From the NCBI GenBank assembly GCA_937897215.1, contig CALCBQ010000094.1:1-7391 (forward strand): DNA of 7,391 nt, in the 5' to 3' direction. The notes below the pieces were generated by a model. It searched no databases, had not been told where the DNA came from, and saw nothing but the letters and a program-made list of their open reading frames with translations. A program made the position numbers and the translations under genes. Origin of the DNA: an uncultured Clostridia bacterium (GTDB lineage Bacteria; Bacillota; Clostridia; Oscillospirales; Acutalibacteraceae). The stretch's first letter is position 1. Every line of letters starts with the position of its first letter. This document shows positions 1 through 5,109 of the stretch, piece by piece.

Positions 1-8
1 ACATATTA

Positions 9-51
9 CTCCCTCAGTCTGCTTCGCAGACAGCTCCCTCAAAGAGGGAGC
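9..51. repeat. Two-hairpin intergenic repeat, copy R1
   Basis: Two adjacent hairpins are visible. The first pairs GTCTGC (17-22) with GCAGAC (26-31). The second pairs GCTCCCTC (33-40) with GAGGGAGC (44-51) around an AAA loop. The leading CTCCCTC (9-15) duplicates the left arm of hairpin 2, so it could pair with GAGGGAG (44-50) instead and enclose hairpin 1. There is no T-run after the second hairpin, so this is not a canonical intrinsic terminator. The layout matches the element at 1761-1810, and I regard the two as the same family. Function is unknown. The upstream gene lies outside the window. Confidence 0.7.
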
Positions 52-127
52 GGAAAACGTACTCATAAAACATCCCTACAAACTCCAATTTATCGAGATG
101 ATTTTGCTCAATATTTCCTGTTTTTTC

Positions 128-169
128 TATTTTATCGCGCTAACGCTTTAATTAGCTAAAATATTTTTT
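128..169 (+). terminator. Weak terminator-like hairpin upstream of the permease promoter
   Basis: TATTTTA (128-134) is perfectly complementary to TAAAATA (157-163), and inside it GCTAA (139-143) pairs with TTAGC (152-156), leaving a 4-nt bulge on the left side. A T-run (164-169) follows at once. The stem is A/U-rich and bulged, so it would be a poor terminator; it may end a transcript entering from before the window, or it may be chance in AT-rich DNA. Confidence 0.3.
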
Positions 170-179
170 CAAAAAAGTG

Positions 180-208
180 TTTACATTTGCAAATATTTGT
201 TGTATAAT
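180..208 (+). promoter_or_regulatory. Sigma-A-type promoter of the amino-acid permease
   Basis: The -35 box TTTACA (180-185) and a perfect -10 box TATAAT (203-208) are separated by exactly 17 bp. The expected transcription start is near 215, giving a short leader of about 25 nt before the ATG at 239. That leaves no room for a riboswitch or T-box, so control, if any, should act at initiation. Confidence 0.85.
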
Positions 209-221
209 AACACAAATATTT
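191..221. promoter_or_regulatory. Perfect 10-bp inverted repeat over the permease -10 box (possible operator)
   Basis: AAATATTTGT (191-200) and ACAAATATTT (212-221) form a perfect inverted repeat with an 11-bp spacer that contains the whole -10 box. A repressor dimer bound there would block RNA polymerase. The arms are AT-rich, so chance is a real alternative; no regulator gene is seen in the window. Confidence 0.4.
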
Positions 222-238
222 TTATAAAGGATGGTTTT

Positions 239-1672
239 ATGGAAAACGGTCTCAAAAAGCAATACGGACTCTTGATGGCTATCTGCATGGTTGTAGGTAC
301 TGTTGTAGGTTCCGGTGTTTTCTTCAAAGCTCAAGCAATTCTTCAAAAGACTAACGGCGATATGCCTCTCGGTATCTTAGCTTGGATTATCGGTGGCGTT
401 ATCATGATTTGCTGTGTTCTCGCATTCTGCGTTATGGCTCAGCGTTATGAAAAAGTTAACGGTCTTGTTGACTATGCTGAGGCTACAATCGGCAGCAAAT
501 ACGGCTACATGATGGGTTGGTTTGCTACAACAATCTACATGCCTGCAATGACATCTGTTCTTGCTTGGCTTACTGCAAGATACTTCCTTACTTTCTTGGT
601 TTCAGTAAACCCTGCTTTACAGCTCGCAGGCGACCCTGTAACAGGTAGCGAAACATTCCTTCTTGCAGGATTTATTCTTATCTGCGTATTTGCAGTTAAC
701 ACACTTTCTTCAAAACTTGCAGGTAAACTTCAGATTAGTGCTACATTTATCAAGTTTATCCCACTTCTTTTGATGGCAATTGTTGGTACAATCTATGGTC
801 TTACACACAACCTTGCTGGCGAACCAACATCAATCCTTACTTCTAACTTTGCTACAAGCGCTGGCGATATGTCTCCTCTTTTTGGTGCTGTTGTTGCTAC
901 TGCTTTCGCTTATGAAGGTTGGATTCTTGCTACATCAATCAACTCAGAAATCAAAGATTCTAAAAAGAATCTTCCTATCGCTCTTGTAGTTGGTGGTATC
1001 ATCATTATTGCAATTTACCTCTTCTACTACATCGGTGTTGCAGGTGGCGCTCCTGTTAAGACTCTTATGGACGAAGGTACAGCTTCTGCTTTCACAACAG
1101 TATTCGGCAACGTTCTTGGTAACATTCTTAACCTCTTCGTTGCAGTTTCTTGTCTTGGCACTCTTAACGGTCTCCTTATCGGTACAATCCGTGGTATGTA
1201 CTCACTTTCAGTTCGTAACATGGGTCCTAAAGTTGACCTTATGAAACAGGTTGACCCAGCTTCTGGTATGCCTTCAAACTCATGTATTGTTGGTCTTGTA
1301 ATCGTTGCTGCATGGCTTGTTTACTTCTATGGTGCAAACCTTACAGCTACACCTTGGTTCGGCAAGTTCAGCTTTGACTCATCAGAACTTCCAATCATTA
1401 CAATTTATGGACTTTATATTCCAATGTTCATCAAGTTCATGATTAAAGAAAAAGAACTTCCAGTTGTTAAGAGATTTGTTCTTCCAGCACTTGGTGTTAT
1501 CGGTTCAGCATTCATGGTAGTTGCTGCTATTTACTCACACGGTTATGCACCATATATTGCTGCTAAAGAAGCAGGTGCAGGATTCAGCTGCCCAGTTCTT
1601 TTCTACCTTATCGTATTCGTAGTAATTATGGCTATTGGCGCTCTTGTTATGAAACCAAAGAAAAAGGCATAA
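239..1672 (+). CDS. APC-superfamily amino-acid permease, SteT/LAT-like
   Basis: This is a 477-residue integral membrane transporter, expected to move amino acids across the cytoplasmic membrane by proton symport or amino-acid exchange; the substrate cannot be read from the sequence. The N-terminus (NGLKKQYGLL) and the helix-1 substrate-binding signature GSGVF (residues 24-28) fit the AA_permease_2/LAT branch, which includes the B. subtilis exchanger SteT. The family motif around helix 6, FAYEGW (223-228) followed by EIKDSKKNLP (237-246), is well preserved. About 12 hydrophobic segments can be counted, and the tail ends in KPKKKA, consistent with a cytoplasmic C-terminus. I chose ATG 239, preceded by AAAGGATGG at good spacing; an upstream in-frame TTG at 197 lies before the predicted transcription start. 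Codons are strongly biased (CTT, GTT, GCT, AAC), suggesting high expression. The gene is probably monocistronic: own promoter, strong terminator. Confidence 0.92.
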   Translation: MENGLKKQYGLLMAICMVVGTVVGSGVFFKAQAILQKTNGDMPLGILAWIIGGVIMICCVLAFCVMAQRYEKVNGLVDYAEATIGSKYGYMMGWFATTIYMPAMTSVLAWLTARYFLTFLVSVNPALQLAGDPVTGSETFLLAGFILICVFAVNTLSSKLAGKLQISATFIKFIPLLLMAIVGTIYGLTHNLAGEPTSILTSNFATSAGDMSPLFGAVVATAFAYEGWILATSINSEIKDSKKNLPIALVVGGIIIIAIYLFYYIGVAGGAPVKTLMDEGTASAFTTVFGNVLGNILNLFVAVSCLGTLNGLLIGTIRGMYSLSVRNMGPKVDLMKQVDPASGMPSNSCIVGLVIVAAWLVYFYGANLTATPWFGKFSFDSSELPIITIYGLYIPMFIKFMIKEKELPVVKRFVLPALGVIGSAFMVVAAIYSHGYAPYIAAKEAGAGFSCPVLFYLIVFVVIMAIGALVMKPKKKA

Positions 1673-1693
1673 TTAAGTTAATACATAGTTTCA

Positions 1694-1732
1694 AAAAGCA
1701 CTTGTTATTTTATAGCAAGTGCTTTTATTTTT
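1694..1732 (+). terminator. Intrinsic terminator of the permease gene
   Basis: AAAAGCACTTG (1694-1704) pairs perfectly with CAAGTGCTTTT (1716-1726), the stem can extend into the 11-nt loop by a few pairs, and the T-rich tail reaches 1732. It lies 22 nt after the permease stop codon. The A-run on the left arm may give some termination in the other direction too. Confidence 0.9.
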
Positions 1733-1759
1733 GTGTTTTGTATGGTATTATTATATAAT
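1731..1759 (+). promoter_or_regulatory. Promoter of the FkbM-HAD-HAD operon
   Basis: A perfect -10 box TATAAT (1754-1759) lies 17 bp downstream of TTGTGT (1731-1736), a half-matching -35 box that begins in the T-tail of the permease terminator. Transcription would start near 1766, giving a leader of about 68 nt made largely of repeat R2. The weak -35 box suggests modest or activator-dependent expression. Confidence 0.6.
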
Positions 1760-1762
1760 ACC
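1744..1762. promoter_or_regulatory. Palindrome covering the operon -10 box
   Basis: GGTATTAT (1744-1751) and ATAATACC (1755-1762) form a perfect 8-bp inverted repeat around a 3-bp centre, and the right arm includes most of the -10 box. It may be an operator, or it may be part of the boundary or insertion target of repeat R2, which begins at its right edge. No known regulator motif is recognised. Confidence 0.45.
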
Positions 1763-1810
1763 TCATCCGTCAACGCTTACGCGTTGCCACCTTCCCCTCA
1801 AGGGGAAGGC
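1761..1810. repeat. Two-hairpin intergenic repeat, copy R2, in the operon leader
   Basis: Hairpin 1 is CAACGC (1771-1776), loop TTAC, GCGTTG (1781-1786). Hairpin 2 is CCTTCCCC (1790-1797), loop TCAA, GGGGAAGG (1802-1809). It shares with R1 the order lead-in with CTC and GTC, small hairpin, short linker, stronger hairpin with a CAA-type loop. There is no U-tract, so it should not terminate transcription. The linker and start of hairpin 2, CCACCTT (1787-1793), are perfectly complementary to the ribosome binding site of the next gene at 1820-1826. Confidence 0.75.
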
Positions 1811-1818
1811 AGTTTTTG

Positions 1819-1826
1819 AAAGGTGG
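1819..1826 (+). promoter_or_regulatory. Ribosome binding site that fixes a GTG start
   Basis: AAAGGTGG ends 7 nt before GTG 1834. It overlaps the only upstream in-frame start candidate (TTG 1816), so the GTG is preferred. The GGTGG core, rather than GGAGG, recurs in front of the next gene. Confidence 0.7.
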
Positions 1827-1833
1827 TGGAGTT

Positions 1834-2886
1834 GTGTTTGAAGATTTATTGACAACTGAATCAAGTTGGGAATTTTTAAAAAATACTCCCCTACCTGTTG
1901 CGGTTTATGGTACAGGCAACGGTGCAGACAGAGTATTCCACGAATTCCAACGTCTTGGCATTACTGTTTCGGCAGTAGTGGCAAGTGATGGATTTGTTCG
2001 CAAACGCACTTTTCGTGGCTTTGAAGTAAAATCTATATCGAGACTTGAAAGTGAAATTGGAGATTTTGTAGTGGCACTTGCCTTTGCGAGTCCCCTTACT
2101 GAAGTTATTAAAAGTATTAAATGCTTATCTTTACGGCACAAGGTAATTATGCCATCTGTACCCATTTATGAAAGTGAAATTTTTAATAAAGATTTCTTAA
2201 GAAAGCACATTGAAGAAGTTGAAAACGCTTACTTTTCACTTGCAGATGAGCAATCAAAAAAGGTGTTTGAGAATATAATTCGTTTTCAGATTACGGGCAA
2301 TTTAAACTACTGTTTTGAATGTGAAACGGATAAGAACGAAGCATTTTCTATACTTAATTTAGGCGAAAACGAGAGTTTTCTTGACCTTGGGGCTTATCGC
2401 GGAGATACAGTTGATGAATTCTTGAAATATGCAAATTCCTATGAAAAAATCGTTGCGGTTGAGCCGGATACACGCACATTCAAAAAGTTACAACTCAACT
2501 GTGAAAATCTCAAAAATTGTATTACTCTCAACAATGCTATTTGGAGTGAAAACTGCACTCTGACTTTTGACGGAAACAAAGGTCGTGGGGCTTCAGCAAA
2601 ATCACAAGGCGAGGAAAAAAGTGCAATCTGTGTTGATTATATCACTGAAAAATATGGGGAATTTTCATATATAAACATTGACATTGAAGGTGCAGAAAAT
2701 GAAATGCTTAAAGGCGCTTGCCTAACACTTGCAAGTCGACCAAAACTCTGTATGGCAGTTTATCACAAAAGCGAAGATATATTCGCACTTGTAAATAAAA
2801 TTAAAGAAATTAATGGGGATTACAAAATCTATCTTCGTCATCACCCACACATTTCATTCTGGGACACAAATATTTATTGTATATAG
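1834..2886 (+). CDS. FkbM-family methyltransferase with N-terminal Rossmann-like domain
   Basis: A 350-residue predicted cytoplasmic enzyme. Residues about 20-110 look like a small nucleotide-binding domain: VAVYGTGNGA (22-31) resembles the glycine-rich loop of a Rossmann fold, and alternating strands and helices follow. Residues about 178-350 are an FkbM-type SAM-dependent methyltransferase: SAM-binding motif LDLGAYRGDT (183-192), acidic end of strand 2 VEPD (209-212), and the family motif NIDIEGAE (281-288). FkbM enzymes methylate hydroxyl groups on polyketides, sugars or glycans; the substrate here is unknown. I read GTG 1834 as the start because of AAAGGTGG upstream; TTG 1816 would add six residues. 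No signal peptide or membrane segment is seen. The gene leads an operon with two HAD hydrolases and ends 8 nt before the next start. Codon bias is weaker than in the permease. The N-terminal domain could instead be structural, without a bound cofactor. Confidence 0.85.
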   Translation: MFEDLLTTESSWEFLKNTPLPVAVYGTGNGADRVFHEFQRLGITVSAVVASDGFVRKRTFRGFEVKSISRLESEIGDFVVALAFASPLTEVIKSIKCLSLRHKVIMPSVPIYESEIFNKDFLRKHIEEVENAYFSLADEQSKKVFENIIRFQITGNLNYCFECETDKNEAFSILNLGENESFLDLGAYRGDTVDEFLKYANSYEKIVAVEPDTRTFKKLQLNCENLKNCITLNNAIWSENCTLTFDGNKGRGASAKSQGEEKSAICVDYITEKYGEFSYINIDIEGAENEMLKGACLTLASRPKLCMAVYHKSEDIFALVNKIKEINGDYKIYLRHHPHISFWDTNIYCI

Positions 2887-2890
2887 GTGG
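2885..2890 (+). promoter_or_regulatory. Ribosome binding site overlapping the upstream stop codon
   Basis: AGGTGG shares its first two bases with the TAG stop (2884-2886) of the methyltransferase gene and lies 4 nt before ATG 2895. This supports translational coupling and the choice of ATG 2895 over the in-frame TTG at 2877, which lies inside the upstream gene without a binding site. Confidence 0.7.
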
Positions 2891-2894
2891 TCTT

Positions 2895-3737
2895 ATGGCT
2901 ATTAAACTTATTGTTACTGACCTTGATGGTACATTTCTTAATACAAATCATGTAACTATTCCAAAAGAAAACATTGAGGCATTCAAACGCGCTCACGAAA
3001 TGGGTATAAAAGTTGCAATCGCAAGTGGAAGAACTAAAATTCTTACAGATTACCTTGTAGAACAACTCCCATTTTTAGATTATCTTATTACTTCAAACGG
3101 TGCTATTACTTATGATTTACATACTGGCAAGGTTGTTTGCTCAACACTTATGAATAATGCTCAATCTGTTAAGATTTTTAACATTTTGAAAGATTATAAC
3201 TTGATTTATGAAATTTATTTTGACGGCAAGTGCTATATGAATAATGAAAGTTACGCTATGTTTGACACAGAGCATGTGTCCCCTCACATTCACGCTTTGC
3301 TTAAAGATTTTATTAAGCCCGTGCAGTCTCTTGAATCTCTTATTGATGGACAAGGTATTGAAAAGCTCAATATACTTTCTCTTACCGGCGAACAAAGACT
3401 TGAAGTCGAAGAAAAAGTCGGAAAAGTATGTGATGTTGCTTTTGCATCTTCATTCCCTATTGTTAAAGGTGTTAATGGTAACCTTGAAATGACTGACAAG
3501 AATGCTACAAAGGGATTTGCAGTTAAGGGGTTAGCAGACGCACTAAGCATAAGCAAAGAAAATGTTATGTGTTTTGGCGACGGCGAAAATGACTGCTCAA
3601 TGTTAGATTTTGCTGACTACTCATTTGCTATGGCTAATGGCAATGATATTGCAAAAAGCACTGCAAAATTCATAACTGACACTAATGATAACTTTGGTGT
3701 TGCAAAAGCAATAAATAAATATGTATTCGGAGAATAA
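2895..3737 (+). CDS. Cof-type HAD-superfamily phosphatase (subclass IIB)
   Basis: A 280-residue soluble hydrolase of the Cof/YidA-like group, magnesium-dependent phosphatases usually active on sugar phosphates, nucleotides or other small phosphometabolites. All four HAD motifs are present: motif I DLDGT (residues 9-13, nucleophile D9 and acid/base D11), motif II ASGR (43-46), motif III lysine K206 in ATKG, and motif IV GDGEND (228-233). The long insert between motifs II and III (about 75-200) is the type C2 cap typical of subclass IIB, and the length is usual for the family. The substrate cannot be deduced. It follows the methyltransferase gene by 8 nt and is followed after 1 nt by another HAD gene of a different subclass, so all three are probably translated from one mRNA. 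Confidence 0.92.
   Translation: MAIKLIVTDLDGTFLNTNHVTIPKENIEAFKRAHEMGIKVAIASGRTKILTDYLVEQLPFLDYLITSNGAITYDLHTGKVVCSTLMNNAQSVKIFNILKDYNLIYEIYFDGKCYMNNESYAMFDTEHVSPHIHALLKDFIKPVQSLESLIDGQGIEKLNILSLTGEQRLEVEEKVGKVCDVAFASSFPIVKGVNGNLEMTDKNATKGFAVKGLADALSISKENVMCFGDGENDCSMLDFADYSFAMANGNDIAKSTAKFITDTNDNFGVAKAINKYVFGE
3729..3734 (+). promoter_or_regulatory. Ribosome binding site inside the end of the Cof-type gene
   Basis: GGAGAA lies within the last codons of the upstream gene, 4 nt before ATG 3739. It favours ATG 3739 over the in-frame ATG 3721, which has no purine-rich site before it and would overlap the upstream gene by 17 nt. Confidence 0.65.
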
Positions 3738-3738
3738 A

Positions 3739-4386
3739 ATGGATATACAAAATTTCAAAGGTGCAATTTTTGATTTAGACGGCACACTACTTGACTCAAT
3801 GCACATCTGGCACGATGTTGACGAAGAATTTTTTAGCCGTAGAAACCTGAAAGTAACGAAAGAATATGTTGACATAATTAAAAATATGCACTTGCCTGCT
3901 GCTGCAGTTTACACAAAAGAAAAGTACAACATAAAAGAAAGTGTTGAAGAAATTGTTGACGAGTGGTTAGACCTTTGCGCACAAGGATATCTTACAAATG
4001 TTGACTTAAAAAACGGAGTTTATGAATATCTTAAATCACTTCACGAAAAAGGTATTAAAATGGCTTTTGCAACTGCAAGTGAAAAAGTTGTTTGCGAAGA
4101 AACTCTTAAAAAGCACGGCATTTTCGACTTTTTCTCGGCATCTGCTTATGTAAGTGAAATTAACATTGGCAAGACTGAACCTGATATCTATCTTCTTGCA
4201 AGTGAGCGAATTGGTATAGCACCTGAAGACTGCATAGTATTTGAAGATATTATTGAAGGTATTCGTAGTGCTAAAAAAGGTGGCTTTACAACTTGTGGAG
4301 TTTATGATAAAAGTTCGGCTAAAGACGAAGATGAAATTCGCGCAGTTGCAGATTATTACATAAAATCTTTTGGCGAATTATTATAA
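3739..4386 (+). CDS. Beta-phosphoglucomutase-like HAD hydrolase (subclass IA)
   Basis: A 215-residue HAD protein of the beta-phosphoglucomutase/phosphatase group. Motif I is DLDGT (residues 12-16, D12 nucleophile, D14 acid/base), the helical C1 cap spans about 18-85, motif II is in FATAS (110-114), motif III is K145 in GKTEPDIY, and motif IV is FEDIIEGI (168-175), with acidic E169 and D170. In beta-phosphoglucomutases the last motif usually reads FEDS; the isoleucine here, and the absence of a maltose or trehalose phosphorylase neighbour, make a phosphatase on a small phosphometabolite more likely than a mutase. The start follows the Cof-type stop by 1 nt, indicating translational coupling. 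No convincing terminator follows, so read-through into the phosphotransacylase gene is possible. Confidence 0.88.
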   Translation: MDIQNFKGAIFDLDGTLLDSMHIWHDVDEEFFSRRNLKVTKEYVDIIKNMHLPAAAVYTKEKYNIKESVEEIVDEWLDLCAQGYLTNVDLKNGVYEYLKSLHEKGIKMAFATASEKVVCEETLKKHGIFDFFSASAYVSEINIGKTEPDIYLLASERIGIAPEDCIVFEDIIEGIRSAKKGGFTTCGVYDKSSAKDEDEIRAVADYYIKSFGELL

Positions 4387-4404
4387 AGTTATACACTTTT
4401 ACAC

Positions 4405-4433
4405 TTTACAAACACACAAAAAAGGTCTATTAT
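4405..4433 (+). promoter_or_regulatory. Promoter of the PduL phosphotransacylase gene
   Basis: TTTACA (4405-4410) and TATTAT (4428-4433) are spaced by 17 bp, the same -35 box and spacing as the permease promoter. Transcription would start near 4440, giving a leader of about 38 nt. Just upstream is a tandem ACACTTTT / ACACTTTA (4393-4408), too short to interpret. Confidence 0.75.
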
Positions 4434-4477
4434 ATAAGTAGCAAAATTTGTAATTTTTTTAGAAAGAAGAATGATAT

Positions 4478-5050
4478 ATGGAAAAAACAGTTTTAGTTGA
4501 AACAAGTGCAAGACACGCTCATATTTCACAAGAACATCTTGAAATCCTTTTCGGCGAAGGTTATGAACTTACAAAGAAAAAAGACTTATCCCAACCTGGT
4601 CAGTATGCTTGTGAAGAAAGAATCGCAGTTATCGGTCCTAAAGGCCAGTTCCCTGGCGTTTCAATTCTTGGTCCTGTAAGACCTGCTACTCAGGTTGAAA
4701 TTTCTGCTTCTGACGCTCGTTCAATCGGCGTGGCTGCAGTTGTTAGAGAATCAGGCGACATTGCAAACACACCTGGTTGCAAAATCGTTGGTCCTAAAGG
4801 CGAAATTGAAATTGAAAACGGTGTTATCGTTGCAAAGAGACATATTCACATGACTCCTGACGATGCTGAAAAATACGGCCTCGTTGACAAGCAAATTGTT
4901 GAAGTTAAGGTTACATCTGACGACAGAACTCTTACATTCGGCGATGTAGTTGTTCGTGTAAATCCTAACTTTGCACTTGCAATGCACATTGATACAGACG
5001 AATCAAATGCTGCTCTTTGCAAACCTGGCACAATGGGTGTTATTCTTTAA
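4478..5050 (+). CDS. pduL: PduL-type phosphate acyltransferase (phosphotransacylase)
   Basis: A 190-residue enzyme that interconverts acyl-CoA plus phosphate with acyl-phosphate plus CoA, typically propionyl or acetyl. In fermenters it feeds an acyl kinase to make ATP. The two-lobed PduL fold is evident from ETSARHAH (residues 8-15) near the N-terminus and AKRHIHM (119-125) in the second half. Likely zinc ligands are H13, H15, H122, H124 and the late H170 (MHIDTDES), with E74 in TQVEIS; the conserved phosphate-site arginine is probably in GPVR (65-68). There is no N-terminal extension of the kind that targets PduL to microcompartments, and no shell-protein genes are near, so I infer a cytosolic housekeeping phosphotransacetylase. 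No acetate kinase gene is adjacent in the window. Strong codon bias suggests high expression. The ribosome binding site (AAAGAAGA, 4463-4470) is weak. Confidence 0.93.
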   Translation: MEKTVLVETSARHAHISQEHLEILFGEGYELTKKKDLSQPGQYACEERIAVIGPKGQFPGVSILGPVRPATQVEISASDARSIGVAAVVRESGDIANTPGCKIVGPKGEIEIENGVIVAKRHIHMTPDDAEKYGLVDKQIVEVKVTSDDRTLTFGDVVVRVNPNFALAMHIDTDESNAALCKPGTMGVIL

Positions 5051-5071
5051 TCCCCTACATAATCAAATTAA

Positions 5072-5109
5072 GGTCTGATAGTTAAATCTATCAGGCCTTT
5101 TCTTTTTTT
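5072..5109 (+). terminator. Intrinsic terminator after pduL, overlapping the convergent gene
   Basis: GGTCTGATAG (5072-5081) pairs with CTATCAGGCC (5088-5097) over 10 bp with one G-U pair and a 6-nt loop, followed by a T-rich tract to 5109. In the minus direction the stem is followed by only a scattered T-run, so it would terminate the convergent gene less well. Bases 5091-5093 are the stop codon of that gene. Confidence 0.9.

Noticed and set aside
197..238. Longer permease start at TTG 197
   Set aside because: It lies inside the promoter, before the predicted transcription start, and the added residues are not typical of the family; ATG 239 has a proper ribosome binding site.
215..238. Riboswitch or T-box in the permease leader
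   Set aside because: The predicted leader is only about 25 nt, far too short.
1027..1221. Antisense open frame within the permease gene
   Set aside because: It is a shadow of the strongly biased codons on the plus strand, with no ribosome binding site or recognisable protein.
3721..3738. Upstream in-frame ATG 3721 for the beta-PGM-like gene
   Set aside because: No purine-rich site precedes it and it would overlap the Cof-type gene; ATG 3739 is better placed.
4385..4400. Possible terminator after the HAD operon (AAAGT...ACTTT)
   Set aside because: A 5-bp A/U-rich stem with no proper T-run is too weak to call.
4471..4500. Nine-codon out-of-frame reading frame overlapping the pduL start
   Set aside because: The only purine-rich sequence directly abuts its ATG, leaving no usable spacing; it is probably chance.
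4751..5031. Antisense open frames within pduL
   Set aside because: They are shadows of a confidently identified gene and have no family features.
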